64,000 nucleotides of DNA. Origin: Leptodontidium sp. MPI-SDFR-AT-0119. Lineage: Eukaryota; Ascomycota; Leotiomycetes; Helotiales; Leptodontidiaceae. Every line of letters starts with the position of its first letter. Within the stretch, counting starts at the first letter, position 1. Positions 19,029 through 32,300 of the stretch are shown one piece after another. The notes below the pieces were generated by a model. That model was not told the DNA's origin. It did not search any database and was given only the letters and a program-made list of their open reading frames with translations. Where the stretch lies: NCBI GenBank assembly GCA_020726505.1, contig JAHLEZ010000012.1, positions 2,604,001-2,668,000 on the forward strand, in the 5' to 3' direction. The position numbers were made by a program, and so were the translations under genes.

Positions 19029-20897
19029 AATTTAGAATGACACCGCTTTCACAGCTGATGAAGCTTGTATTTAACGGACGGCTTCTCGTGCTAATCGTTC
19101 AGCTTAAATTGCGTACACTACAGATCCCATTCTGTGCTTGAAGAAACTCGGAGGTCCCTCAGCAGCTAACTCCAGGACACTGTATGCTTCGATACCCGAA
19201 AATTTTGTTCCAGAGATTGAGCCAGCTCTTCTGCTGCTTGACACTTCTAAAAAAATTAAACGTTGAATTCGAGAGGGTAATTCGTATAATTCAAATCGGA
19301 ACCCTACGAATAGGGAACAAGGATTTTCGACGTAGAGGTACCAGTATTTTGGGGAGTTTGAAGATTTGAAGCTAACGATGTATCCTAATAATGGTGGGTA
19401 TTATATGAGTAAGGCTATAGTTACCTCGGGAATATAATTGGACTAGATAAAGCTAATCGAGGAGAAAAGGGTACGTAGGGAATTAAAGGGTACTTATAAG
19501 ATTTTACCCCTTAAATGTGTTAATTCTACACCGGAATACGTGGTACCACCCGAGTTCGACCAACAGTCGGTAAAATTTAAATCCTAAAATCAAATTAGTA
19601 TTAAATAAAATTAAGAATTATATTAATAAAAATAATACTTACGTTTATTTCTTCTTTTAATCCTTCTAATCGAGAATATAATTTATATACCTCTGGAAAT
19701 AAGTAATATATCGTCGGGTATTTCTCGGCTTAAAGTTTAATAGTAGGCTTTACGAAGATATTAAATATCTCTAAGTACTTTTCTAAATACGTTATTCCGA
19801 GTCTTGTAATGGCGAGGTCAAGCCTAAACGAGCTAGTCTGGTGTTTGCTTAAGATATTACCTATGAAATCGAATTTAAGGGTCAGATCTATAAGTACAAA
19901 TCGCTAAACGAAGAGCGATTTATACACAGGTCTAAAAAGTACGCCATTTAACTCCTCGCTGTACAAGGCGACGTAGTCTCGGTCCGCAGATTGTTGGAGC
20001 GTCGAATCAAGATGTGTAATAGCACGGATTTCCGTAAGCGAGCAGTACCGGGATCAGGTGATAATACTCTCTATTAACGCGAATATCAAAGTGAAGAGCC
20101 CTTTCCCTGAGGGAAGGTTACTCTCCTTATATCTTCGACATCGTCTAGGCTATTCTTAATTAGACTTAATTATATGACGTATACGTTGCGTACGTATTAC
20201 GTAGTAGCGTTGTAACGTTATATACGTATTACGTATTAGCGCTACACAGCCTCACTTAGTCGAATACTAAGTGGGTATATAGCGTAAAGCGCTTAGCTCA
20301 AGCCCTGCCGAGCTCCCGAGCGTTACCGAGCTCTACCGAGCTCTACCGAGGCTATTACGTCTCTCGTGACGTCTTAGACTAATCCTATTTGGGCATAGTA
20401 AATGAAGTGGGAACTACTACCTTTACAAGATGCGAATCCCGGAGTTCGATCTCAACCTAGCGTTTCAGGGGACGGCTAAGAACGAACATCTTATAGTTGT
20501 GTCTGCGTTTTACGAGCTAATACTAGAAGCTATTATAACTATGAAATAAACGGTGGAAGATATTATAACGTATAGCTATTTAGATATTATTAAGTTTCTT
20601 TTGTTATATAACTCGTACTAATATAAATAAAAGTCTAAAATAGTAAAAGGTACCGTAGATAGCCTGGTAAGTAAACATTAGGGGATTATAAACTTTATAT
20701 TAATAAACTATAATTACTTTCAAAACTTATTTTACTAATTGTATATTTTTAACTAGGTTATACTAAAAGCTCTTTATATATCTATTAATAGAAATCGTCT
20801 AATAATTCTAAAGTATGTTTTATGTTTATTACATCTTAAACGTATTAATAGTTTTTTATAAGAGGCATTTAGCTCCTCGGCTTTAACGCAAGCCGCG
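19029..20897. other. Boundary into AT-rich repeat DNA, with degraded repeats
   Basis: Gene-type composition fades by about 19,370 and TpA-rich DNA follows. It holds no surviving gene. Around 20,180-20,250 a TACGTATTACGTA(G/T)TAGCG unit occurs twice, and 20,310-20,350 repeats TACCGAGCTC. These look like remnants of older elements that I cannot classify. Confidence 0.5.
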
Positions 20898-21199
20898 TGT
20901 TACGACCTACGATGTGCCTCATATTCTAACCGATACGGGCTCGTAGCATCGCTGGCTATGCGACGACGCTAAGCTTAATGGGGAAGACTAAGTGGCGAGC
21001 ATGCGACATGTTAATGTGAATAGCGTTCGACTACGATAGGCCCTATTAGGAAGGTCCTTTATATATTTATACCTGAGCTCTCTTTTTTAAAAAGCTCTCC
21101 TTTCTTCCTTGTCTTTTCTTCTCGATTCTAAGCGTAACTTTAGTCCTAAATATAAAGCTAAAGTCAACTCGCTATATTAACCTTTTACTAGCCGTAATA
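20898..21199 (+). repeat. G0 5' LTR
   Basis: 302 bp, beginning TGTTACGACC and ending CGTAATA (originally CGTAACA). It is the reverse complement of the G1 to G3 LTRs, with scattered C-to-T and G-to-A differences. Confidence 0.88.
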
Positions 21200-21456
21200 T
21201 AAGAAAAAACTAATACCCCTTCGCTATAAAGTGTTATATTTTACTTAGTTTTGCCGCCTTATTAACCTGCCCTTATAACAAGTTAATAACGAGCCTTAAT
21301 ACCTTGGCTTATTTAATAAATAAGTACCTTTTTACTTTAGAAGTAAACTGTCTTAGAGAAAGCTAAATATTCTCTTATAGTTAACCTGCCTTACTATAAC
21401 TTAACGCGCGTTCTTATTTCGAACTATATATTTAATTAACAAATTAATTAATAACT
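20898..21456 (+). mobile_element. Chromovirus G0, 5' end only (opened by copia C2A)
   Basis: A 302-bp LTR followed by 257 bp of leader matching, in the opposite orientation, the G1 element's 5' LTR and leader. The leader shares the run CTTATTAACCTGCCC with G1. Similarity stops abruptly at 21456, where the TGTCGTACAGG end of another LTR begins. I infer that a copia element was inserted here and that the rest of G0 lies beyond the window. Confidence 0.8.
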
Positions 21457-21641
21457 TGTCGTACAGGCACGAGTTGATGCTCGGTTAGTTGTGCGTTATG
21501 TTAGTTTTGGATTTTGCTAGCGTATACCACTTTCAGGGGAACAACGTGTTCCCCTGATTTCCTTATGTATTCTAGATAACAATTAATTACTTTAATTCTC
21601 CTTACGTTAATCGTAAGGCTTTACTCTACTTCTGTACTATA
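21457..21641 (+). repeat. C2A 5' LTR
   Basis: About 185 bp from TGTCGTACAG to CTGTACTATA, ends that are imperfect inverted copies of each other. It shares its terminal 12-13 bp and the adjacent primer site with the C4 LTR, but the middle differs. Confidence 0.6.
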
Positions 21642-21655
21642 GTTATAAGCCCCGT
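21642..21655 (+). promoter_or_regulatory. Primer-binding site of C2A (half initiator tRNA type)
   Basis: GTTATAAGCCCCGT directly follows the LTR. The C4 element has GTTATGAGCCCCGT in the same place. TTATGAG is the complement of the eukaryotic initiator tRNA anticodon loop CUCAUAA, the primer used by copia-type elements. The G-to-A change is RIP-like. Confidence 0.6.
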
Positions 21656-21991
21656 GATAAAGCTATTAAGTTAGTATTCTTCTTTTTGTGTTTTATAGAC
21701 TTAAGTAAAGTTATTAACGTAAGATTAGTAAGTGGCGAATAACGTCGGCGTTTCCACTTATTAATAAATGTAGTTCACACCGCTATTTTCCCTTTAACCT
21801 CTTTAAAAAAGGGTAAATCGAGCACTTATACTCGATATTTTCTTTTCCTCTTTAATAAATCTATTAAAGCCTCGAGAGAGTAGCCCTCTCTTCACTATAG
21901 TAGACTTAACTTTAGTCTCTTCCTTTAATAATTAAACGCCGCCTAATTACGATAAGTAAACTTGGACTTTATAGTACTAAGCCTTTAAATC

Positions 21992-22209
21992 TGTCACAGT
22001 ACATGGTTAGCGGCACCTGCTACACGAGCCCACTAAACGGCCAGGCGTGCTTCCTGCACACCTGCAGCTAGTTAAACCTACTTACTTGATATATATATAA
22101 TTAGCTTTCTCCCTCTTAACGAGAGGACAGAGTACTTCTTAATTAATCTTTTACTCCCTACTACTTTACTAATTCTCACTTCTCTACCCCTTTAGTATTC
22201 TACGTGATA
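21992..22209 (+). repeat. C1 5' LTR
   Basis: 218 bp, TGTCACAGTA to CTACGTGATA (originally GTGACA). It is closely similar to the copy at 35507-35724, with differences mostly C/T and G/A. Confidence 0.92.
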
Positions 22210-22724
22210 GTTAAGAGCTATATAACTCTTAAAGCCCCGACAATTTATACTTAATAAAATACTACTCTATATCTTCTTCTTTACTCTCTCTAACGATCAC
22301 CGCACGTCTTCACTTACGCTCTATTTCTAGGAAATCAACTATAGCCGACTCCAGGAGCGACCGCATCAAGGACCAGAAGGGCTAGACTAAATTTAATACC
22401 GAATTTCAAGCTTAAGCGCATAATAGAGGCCTTTAACCGCTCGTCGACCCTAATGGACTTAATGTTCTGTCTCTTATAATAAATCCACTAGTTTTTAATA
22501 TAGAGACTAAGTTTCTTTAAAAGAAAAATACAGAGCGGCTAATTAATTCACCGGCGATACTCTTTTCTGTAGTCGAATCTGAATATAATAGAGCCTTTAA
22601 GGTCTTTATTGTCGAGAAGAGCGACTAGAGTAACGTAATAACTAAATATAATTAACTTTATATTTAAGTTATTAATTATATTAACCCCTTACTCTTCGAG
22701 ATTATTTCCTTAACTTAAGTTAAC

Positions 22725-23026
22725 TATTACGGCTGGCTAAAGGTTGATACGGCGAGTTGACTTAAGCTTTGTATTTGGGCCTAAGGCTACGCTCAGAATC
22801 GAGAAGAAAAGACAAGGAGGAAAGGAGAGCTCTCTATAAGGGGGGGCTCGAGTATAAATATATGAAGGACCCTCCTAATAGGGCTTAGTGTAGTCGAGTG
22901 CTATTCACGTCAATATGTCGCAGGCTCGCCACTTAGTCTTCCCTATCGGGCTTAGCGTCGTCGCATAGCCAGCGATGCTACGAGCTAGTGTCGGTTAGAA
23001 TACGAGGCGTATCGTAAGTCGTAACA
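22725..23026 (-). repeat. G1 3' LTR
   Basis: 302 bp; in element orientation it starts TGTTACGACTT and ends CCGTAATA. It is directly flanked inside by the polypurine tract. Confidence 0.93.
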
Positions 23027-23040
23027 TTACCTCCCCCTCC
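23027..23040 (-). promoter_or_regulatory. Polypurine tract of G1
   Basis: In element orientation, GGGAGGGGGAGG immediately precedes the 3' LTR. It is the expected primer site for plus-strand DNA synthesis and proves the minus orientation of G1. Confidence 0.8.
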
Positions 23041-23149
23041 CAAAAAACTACGTCCGCGCAGTTATAGCCATAACTGTGTCGTCCTCGAGGTCGTTATAGT
23101 CGTCGATACTAGCGTTATAAGCCTCTAGCCACTTTGAGAGAGCTCTTGG

Positions 23150-26100
23150 CGGGCCTTTAGCCTTCTAATGCTCTAAATAGAACCTCTTAATTATATATAG
23201 AGCTGTTATAACGTCCGAGTATAAGTACTACTCTAAGTCTTCGTCGGCGCCTAGCCACTTAATATAATAAAATAACTTGTTTCGTATAATTTTAGAACTA
23301 AGGATACCTTTAATTTCCTACTTATCTTACTCAAGTAATAGCTAGATAAGTGCCGGCGTAGCTTTAACTTGTCCCGGCAAGGGGTTGTCGACGTACTTGC
23401 GGAGTAAGTGCGAGTAAAAGACAAGGTGAATTAACTAGTCCTTTAGTAGCTTAACTCTTTAGCTCTCTCCTTCCTTAGCGATTACCTTAACTGGGCCGTA
23501 CCACTTATTAGACAGCTTTTTTGAGGGTTAGTCGACGTTCTAGTTCCGAGTGTCGACTAATACTAGATCACTAACGTCCCAATCGACGGCGCGTCGCCCA
23601 CGGTTTGCCAGTCGTTTTATTTTCTCTTATTAGTCCTTTAGGGACAATTATGCGACTTTTGTAACCTCCTTTATTCGCAAGGCTACTTATAGAGCTTCCT
23701 CGCGGTTGAGTTTCTCTATTGCTGTAGCCGGCGGCTCTAGGTTAATTAAGTCCTAGGAAGTCCTTGGTTTAATACTATTAAGTAACTAGAAAGGAGATAA
23801 GCGGCCTAAGGACTTGTGCGGTAACGTTAATTAAGCGATGTCTATAATCAGTAAGAGGTCGCTCTAATTGTCTTAGTAGTAGTAATAAAAAGGACAGAGC
23901 CACTATTTAATATATTAGTTCGTCACTTCCGTTTAGCCGTCGACATTCAGGTTATATACCGTAGTTAGCTTTACCTTAGTCCCGAGGATACGATAGTACT
24001 CCTTCCAGAAGGAGGAGACAAACTGGGGCCCTCAGTCCGAGACAATAGAGTCCGGTATGCCGAAGTGTCGAGTCCAATAGACGAGGAAGAGGATAGCCAT
24101 GCCTTTCGCCGTAATTGTATCGTTATAAGGTATTAAGACTGGCTTTTTAGACAGGCGGTCGACAATAACTATAGCGAAGTTGTAGCCGTGCTTATCTAGT
24201 AGTAGCTTCGTAAAGTCTATTATAAGGTATTAGTACGGCCGAGCAGGGATTAGTAGGGGGTATAGGAAACTAGGAGTCTTATTCCTACGAGCCTTTTATT
24301 AAGAGTAACTACAGTTTACTATGTATCAAGTTACGTTTATAGAGAGGCTATTTTAATAGTATTTACGGCTTAGTAGTGCCTTTATCTTCCCGATCCCCGC
24401 GTGTGTTACTAATGGCTAGGAGTGTATATAACGAATAAGTGTCGTGCGAAGCTTTAGCGGCTTTAAGGGCACTTCTAGGCGTCCTTAGAAAAGTAACTTA
24501 TCGTTAATTAACTCGTAATCTAATAATTATTCCCTAGCTTTTTATTAGAAAAACTCTAGCGAAGGCGAAGACTTATTAGCTGCGAGTACTTAATCAATAA
24601 CATCGTATTCCGCGACGTTATAAGCTACTATAGAATTAGGGTCTAGCTCTTCTGGCATAGGGGTCTCCAAGTCGACTAGTACTCCTATATTAGGCTCAGG
24701 TTCCGGCTCTAGCTCTGGCTCATCACGTGTCTTAATATCGTGGTCCGGGATTATAGCCTCTATAGGTACTAGGGCTATCGTCTCTACGACATCGATATAA
24801 GCGTCTATGGAATCGACGGCGGAGAGCTAAAGGTCGCTGGCGACTCGCGAGTTAATTTTGTCGGTCGGAATTAACTATTAACTACGGATAGCCCGCTTAC
24901 GTGCCTCTATCGCTGTGAGGTCTTAATCCTATCGAGACAAGGTATCAGCTAGCGTATTAGTCGTCTTAGTGTAATATATAATCGTGAAATAGAAATCCAC
25001 AAAGAACTCAGCCTATCGAGCCTGCCTAGCCGTGAGGTCCTTCGTAATTATAAAGTACTTTAGGGCTCGGTGGTCTATGTAAACAAAGACATTTTTCTAA
25101 GTACTTAAGAGCTCTAAGCGATATTACTTAAATAACTAGAAAATCGCTAGTATCTCTTTATTATAGATCGGGTAATTAAGCTTAAGGTCCGTTATAGTCT
25201 TAGAGAAGTATCCCACGGGATAAAAGGTGCCGTCTTCTTATAATTAAGATAGAATCCTAGCGACGACTCCGTCAGAAGAGTCGGTCTCTAGCTATATTTG
25301 TTTAGTAAGGTCGTAGTAATAAAGAACCGGCGTAGACTAAAGGGCTTCCCGGAGAGTCTCCTAGGCGTTCTTATAAGCGTTATCGAAGACGAAGGGAACG
25401 TCTTTTCCAGTGAGTATCGTGAAGGGTCGTATAATACGATTATAGTCTTTAATAAACCGGCAGTAGAAGTTACAGAAACCAAGGTAGCTCTATATACCCC
25501 GTACATTGTCTACGTACCGCCAGTCCTTAATTACACTGATCTTCTCTAGGTCTACTTTCACGCTATTAACGCTAATAATAAATCCTAAGAACCTCGTCTT
25601 TTATATACTAAACTCGGACTTCTTAATATTGGCCTAGAGCCCGTGTGTCTGTAGTATTGCCATGACTTTCTTGACATAAACCTCATACTCCTCTAGAGTA
25701 GACGAATATATAAGGATATCGTCTATATAAGCCGCGCAGAAGTCGTCGAGGTATTCTATAAAGATATTATTAATAAACTACTAGAAAATCGCTAGTCTAT
25801 TAGTAAGGCTAAAGGGAAGGACCTTATACTTATACGTGCCGTATTAAGTGCAAAAGGTCGTATAATCTTCGCTCTCAGGGGACATACGGATGCGGTAGAA
25901 AGCTTACTAAATATTAAGCTTTATAAAAACCTTCGCCTTATAAATACGCGCTATTATCTCATCGATTAGAGGGATCGGGTACAGGTCCTTCTTTAATAGG
26001 GCATTTAGCTTCTAGTAGTCGACACATAGCCGGAGACTGCCGTCGGCTTTCTTGGCGAAGAGAATAGGGGCTATATATAGTGCGCTAGAGGGCTTGATAA

Positions 26101-28760
26101 AACCTTTATGTAAGTTGTCGATAATGTACCGCTTAGTCTCTAATAGTTATTCTTTAGTCATACGCCGGAGAGGTTCAAAGGACAAGTCGTTTTCCTTAGT
26201 AAGCTCGATCTAGTAGTCTACGCCTTAGCAGTACGCTAGTAGCTCGTCAGAGGCTCGCTGGGAGAAGAGAGGAGTATACTCTTAATACTCTATAAGGAGC
26301 TTCTTACCGACTAGCTCGTCATCTTACGCGTACTTAGCCTCTAGGGCCTCTTCCGGGGATAAGTCTCCATTCATTAATGCGAGCTCGACACTCAATTAGT
26401 CTAGGGCCTCTCGCCGGCGACGAGTCAGCTCTTGATCGATCTCATACACTAACGCCACAAAGGTCTCCACCTTACTCTTCTTGGCTCTCCTAGGTCAGAG
26501 GTACGTAGTAAACATCACTACTGCCGATATAAGGGAGATCTCCATAGTAAGCGCCCTTAGTTAGTGATTCGCTAGGAAAGCTCCACGAGCTCTCTTATTT
26601 TTAAGTAGTAATCCCGGATCACGGGATGTCGAGGGGTTTAATTAATCTTCTATAACTTATAAGCGCTCTTTAACTTCCCTAGTAAAGCTCGAGGATTGGG
26701 TCGGCGAGCCGCTGGCCGTAGGTCGTATAAAGACCTTTGACTTAGGGGAATCGTCGAGTGCCGTAATCCTGGCTTGCCTCCGGCGGTAGTCATCCGTATC
26801 TATAAGGGCATCCCTTCGTTCCGCATCGAGCTAGTGAGACTTAACGATTAGCTTGTCGGAACGGTTGATGTCAACGAAGACTCGCTAGTCAAAGTACGGC
26901 TAGACGGGTATATCTAATAGTTATTCTAGCCAATTGCGGTTCTTTATATACGACTACTTTAAGTCGTAATACTCGAGGAACTTCCGACTAATTAAAACGT
27001 TAGTGTTTCTTAAGTCGGTCACTAGAAAGGGGAAGTTAATTCGCCGGCGGTCGATTGTCAAGGTAAGTAAGACGGCCGTGTCAATTGGCTTGCCTTTCCT
27101 ACTATTATAGCTAGTTAAGACAATTAACTAAGGGAGGGATATAAAGGAAATATTAAATTACTTGACGAGTCGGTATACGAAAGAGGTTTTAATAGCACCG
27201 AAAATATTAGCTCCGCTATTAATATATATAAGTGTTTTAGTAAAGAATCTATTCCTTCTTAGTTTAATATTAATTAAGAACTATTGTCCTCTAATAAGAG
27301 CACGGAAATCAAATGCTAAGTCCTTCTACAAGTTGTGGCTTATGCCGAGGTGTGAGTCTTTGCCACAGCTTAGGAGTTTTTTGAGAGCTTATTAGTCTCT
27401 AGATCCTCGCCGATGACTAATTAAGAAATCGATTTATTAAGAGTCTAGTCTCTACGGCGCTTGGGGCAGTCGCTAGCCTAATGGCCGGTCTTGCTGTAGT
27501 AGAGACAAGTGTCGGAAGAGACGTCCCTAAGTGCGGGAGGGGGTACGGGGGACTCAAGTCGGCGCAAGATGGGCGAAGGAGAGGGCGATCGCTGGCGGAC
27601 ATCCGACGACTGTCTAAGAGTCAGGGTCGGGGGTCTCCATGCTATAGTAGCCGGCGTAGGTGAGGTTACACGCCAGCTCTCCTTCTTTAGGATGCCGCGC
27701 GAGTCGCTGGCGCTAGTGTTATTAAAAGAGACTCGAGGGGCTTCGCGGGCGGTAGTAGTAATACGTTTATTAGCTCGTTCAGTAGCAATATTCTGCAACT
27801 CACGATTTGAGACGGCTAAGAACTCGTTAAGAGCTATATAATCTCCGGCGAATTTATACTTCTTAGTTTAAATATCGTACTTAAGCTCATCCGAGACTTT
27901 CTTACACACGTCGTCGAACTAACGGTCAAGTGAGATTTTTCTAATAACCGCGTATATCGTGAACTTAGTACGGAACTCATTATAAGTCATACTACCCATC
28001 TATAATTAGTTATACTTAAGCTTAGCAGCCTACACTCGGTTGTAGTCAAAGAAACGTTAGTCTAAAGCCTTTAAGACGTCGGCGGCTCCGTTGAAGTCTC
28101 TAGCGAAGTCAGGGTCTATTCGTTAAAGGATAATAGTTTTAGCCTCTCCCTTTATATACTTAAAGTAGGTATAAACTTGCGATTCGCCAGTGAGGAAGTT
28201 ACTTAAGTACTTTTAAATAAAAAGCTTTATATTCATCTTCTAGGCGTCGTATTTAATTTCGCCCTTATAATCGCTAAAGGGAGTACAGGGGTACTTAACC
28301 TTATTAGGCTCAACGGCAGGGATAGTAAGGTTCAGCTTAGGGAGGTAGTAGTCGGCGATAGGCTAAAGGTCCGCCGTAAGGGCACACACTAACCGGTCCG
28401 AAGGAGAGGGAGTGCCAGTCTCTTGACGCGGGTTGTCGGCAGTATATTAGGCGAGGGCCTATATGACGGCAGCGGCGACAGCAGAGCTCACGGAGTCTTT
28501 AATCAGTTAATCCACTCTAGCTTATTAAGCGGGGGTAAGGCCCTCTATATCAGTAGGCTCCAGCGATGCGTCGAAGAAACGCTGGGGCTTGTCCTCTAAG
28601 TCTGAGTCGAATCCGTTAAAGCTTTCTAGCTCCTCCGAGAGAGTTTCGACCGAAGGGATGGGGGTGTCGGTAAAGCCTAGCCGTATAAGGGCGCTCCTTT
28701 CTCTAGAGCTTCGCCGACGAGGGGGAGAGACTAATAAAAGTAGTAGGGTGGGGTTAAGGA
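23150..28760 (-). pseudogene. G1 gag-pol polyprotein remnant with chromodomain
   Basis: Reading the minus strand from right to left, gag starts near 28760. A CCHC zinc knuckle lies at about 27440-27500 (CLYYSKTGH, then a stop, then ASDCPK); its second Cys is now Tyr, a G-to-A change. The reverse transcriptase core contains AAYIDDILIYSSTLEEYE (active site 25718-25729, intact YIDD). RNase H and integrase follow at about 25400-23400. Near the end, KLFYYIKWLGADEDLE (about 23231-23283) is a chromodomain, which defines chromoviruses and is thought to steer integration to heterochromatin. Many TAA/TAG codons interrupt every frame. Confidence 0.85.
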
Positions 28761-29023
28761 GTGTTTAAGGTTATTAATCGATTTGTTGATCAAACATACG
28801 TTCGAAACAGCGGCGCGCGTCAAGTTACGGCAAGGTAAGTTAAACGCGAGAGAATATCTAGCTTTCTTTGGGACAGTCTATTACGAGGGCAGAGAGGTGC
28901 CTATTTGTCGAATAGGCTAAGGTGTTAAGGCTCGTTATTAACTTGTTATAAGGGCAGGTTAATAAGGCGCAAGACTAAGTGAAATATAACGCTTTATAGT
29001 GAAGGGGTACGGGTCTTTTCTTA

Positions 29024-29325
29024 TGTTACGACTGGCTAAAGGTTAATACGGCGAGTTGACTCAAGCTTTATATTTGGGCCTAAGGCTACGCTCAGAATCG
29101 AGAAGAAAAGACAAGGAGGAAAGGAGAGCTCTCCGTAAGGGGGGGCTCGAGTATAAATATATAAAGGACCCTCTTAATGGGGCCTAGCGTAGTCGAGTGC
29201 CATTTACGTCAATATGTCGCAGGCTCGCCACTTAGTCTTCCCTATCGGGCTTAGCGCCGTCGCATAGCTAGCGATGCTACGAGCCAGTGTCGGTTAGAAT
29301 GCGAGGCGCATCGTGGGTCGTAACA
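29024..29325 (-). repeat. G1 5' LTR
   Basis: 302 bp, same length and orientation as the 3' LTR. The two differ mainly by transitions. Confidence 0.93.
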
Positions 29326-29330
29326 TTAAC

Positions 29331-32300
29331 GAGTATACTTATATTATTTAAAAGATCGTACAGGAGCTTCACTAATACTATGCGCCCTTTAAGGCCACTA
29401 ACTTACGCGACATCGAGTTAACTTATTCTCACTTAATATAATAAGCTTATAACGGTCGTATTAATGTTATAACTTAGTATTAGAATTAGTTTCTGTCTTA
29501 TTATAAGTGCAAATTAGCCGGTTTTGAGCTCGTTTCAGGACCCCTTGTCACAGAAAGGTTCCTAAACGCCGTCGGAGTTAAATAAGACCTTATTTTTACT
29601 AAAAACCGCAAGGACAAGCTCATTATAGAGGACTAAGTGCTTAGAAGCTAGACGGAAGTTAAGGAACCGAAACACTCCTTATTATATTACAAATTATAGT
29701 TTCAGCGAGTTATAAAAGACACTAAGTCCACTAAAAAGCACGGCCTTTACCTCGGAAACAACATTTTTGTAACCCTTAGCGGTAGAGAAGATAGGGAGTA
29801 CTACAAGTGCCCTTATATAATCGCTTTCTCGGATCTAAATTCTAAATATTATTAGAAACCGACTACTTGTAACCGTCTTAAGGCCGCACTTTATAATTAA
29901 ACTACCGGAAAGTATTAAGTGACTCCTAATTAAGCCGAGCTTATTCGAAAAGAAGTAAACAAACCAGAGTAGAGTGCTCTATATAAGACCGTTTTAGCTA
30001 AGGAGCCTAATAAGGCAGTAACTAAGACCCCTAAGACCTCTAATAGACCTGTTTCAAAGATTACATGTGTTATTATAGACCCTTTTACTCTTTAGACTCT
30101 TGGCATATTCGCGCTTAGTAACGGCTGACATCTACTCTATAAGAGTACTCTTCTTAATAACTATAGTATTATATATATAGTTAATAATAAGTCTCTCTTA
30201 GTTAAAGGCTCTTTTATCCCGTCAAGTCACGAGGACGTAATCGAAGCTGGCACGTCTAACTTGCCCGTTGTTAATAAAGGCTGTCGTCTTTTAAAGAACA
30301 CACTCACGACTCCGGGAGGTATAATTAATTTAGAGCTCACGAATGTAATAGTTATTAAAGGTTTTTATATTAATATTATCTTAGAGGCAAGGCTCTTAAA
30401 CGTAAGGCTGTGGATTAATAGTTTTGACGTAACCTTACGTCTTAAGGAGCTTACTAATAGTAGTATTGTGCGCACCTTAGTTCAGAAGTATTAATTAGTT
30501 TTCTTTAAATATAAGAACACTTTAAACTACTTTGTTCTATTTGTTTTATTAAGTAATACTAGTACACTATTATACTTTACCTTTACGTGTATATTAAGAC
30601 CCTTTAGGAGATCGAGAGATTACTTGAAGCTACGTATAAATTTAGAAGAAGTATAATATGCGAGAGTAGGGCACCTTGGCCCTAGAGCTCTTCGTATATT
30701 AGTAGAGAATGCCCGGAACGTCAAAATCGAGGGAACAAGTAGAGCTAAGTGTGAGCATTACTCCATAACTCAAGCTGCAAATGTCAATTCTTAAAGGCCC
30801 TCAGAGAACGTATCTCTACGACTATTTTAGAGACTTACGTGGGACCTTTTCGACTACGACCTTAGTTATAACGGCTCTAATTAGTTACTCGTTATTAAAG
30901 ACAAGTATAATAGAAAAATCCTTGTTTTCCTGATTCTAAATAAATCATTAATAGTAATATTAAAAATCCTGTAATTTATTAACAATTAGATTAAACAAAA
31001 GTACGGCCTTTACATTTATATTTTAAAACACAATAACAAGAAAGCAGTAATCCCCCCTTAAGGCATATCGAGATACTAAAAGTGGACTCAATAGTAAAGT
31101 ATATAAATCGAATTAAGTCCGACTTATACTTACGAACTAAATAGTCTCTTAAAGCGTGCCGGAAAGGAAATCATCGAGAAGTTAATTACGATGCGAGTAG
31201 CTACAGGCCTCTTAGAAGCGCTTTAACTAGAAGTTACTTAAGCGGCAGCGTTTTTATATAATATAAGCCCGCTTGAGAGTCGAGGCTGGAAATCACTCAA
31301 CGAGACCCTTAATACTTAGTTTCGCGGTTATTTCCGCTTTTACGACCTAGTTATAGTCAAGAAATTAACTATAGACCTTTAGCTAGATTAAAATAGGATA
31401 TACGCTTATAATTCGCGAGTTTACCTTTTAATTAAGGATTAAGAAGTAGGAAATAATAAATAAGTATTTAAAGTACTCCCTAGAGCTTATATTAGTTATC
31501 TTATTAACTATATTACTAGTAATATATATAAGATTTAGGTGCTAATTTTACACTAAGTTATTATCTTACGGAATGTGACCTTCGACGAGAACGTCTTCTT
31601 TGACTTAGCCAAGCACGAGAAACAAGCCGGCCAGCTCGTTTCTAAAGCCAAAGACGTAGTGGAAGCTATCGAAGAAGACGAGATTTAAGACGTTAAATCA
31701 ATCCTCGAGGAAATCGGACTGTTTAATATAGACTTAATAGAAACTAGAGCTCTCGAAGAGACGAGTAGTACTCTTAGCCTCTTAAACTTAAGGGTAATAG
31801 AAAAAGTAAATTTATTACAAGTTTAAAGAAGTCTTAGACTTTAGTCTCTAGAGAGTATATTACCTCTAGTTTAGAGCTTTAGTGTCTCTCAAATGCCTCC
31901 TATAGATCTAACTATAGATGAACTACCCCGTGCGAGTATACTTCCGCCTGAAGAGAGCGTTAGTATACTTGTAATTACTATACCAAAGAATTGTACTTAT
32001 TTATAAGTAGTAATTCTAGTATATATTCCCCTTACTATAGTAAAAGAAGCCCTTACTTAAGTAGTAGATAAAGCCCCCGCGTATATAAGTGAGCTAATAG
32101 TACTTGCCGTAGATAAAGCCTCTCTTATAAAATTAAGTGAGAATAAACCGGCTGAGCGAATCGGAATTAGAAAGGCCTCTCTAGTTAAGAAAAAGCGCTA
32201 GCCAAAACTAAAGGGAGCACAGCCCTAATATAAGAGTAAGCGAATCGCCGGAGTTTCTTTATAAGTAAGTAAACTACTATAAAAAGGAGTATATAATTAA

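Larger units (their letters stand above)
21457..21986 (+). mobile_element. Copia element C2A, left part
   Basis: The 5' LTR (21457-21641), primer-binding site and leader of a Ty1/copia-type element. It is interrupted at 21987-21991 by copia C1 (target AAATC) and resumes at 35730. Reading frames are destroyed. Confidence 0.7.
22725..29325 (-). mobile_element. Ty3/gypsy chromovirus G1, complete, inside C1
   Basis: A 6,601-bp minus-strand element with two 302-bp LTRs (22725-23026 is the 3' LTR, 29024-29325 the 5' LTR) and the perfect 5-bp target duplication TTAAC (22720-22724 and 29326-29330). The polypurine tract lies next to the 3' LTR. Gag, protease, reverse transcriptase, RNase H, integrase and a C-terminal chromodomain are recognisable but broken by stops. 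It is the best preserved of four copies (G0 to G3) of this family in the window. Confidence 0.95.

Noticed and set aside
25288..25549. Open frames on both strands at 25288-25549, and the similar plus-strand frame at 45615-45866
   Set aside because: They fall in the pol region of chromoviruses G1 and G3; the minus frame is part of the polyprotein and the plus frames are antisense shadows.
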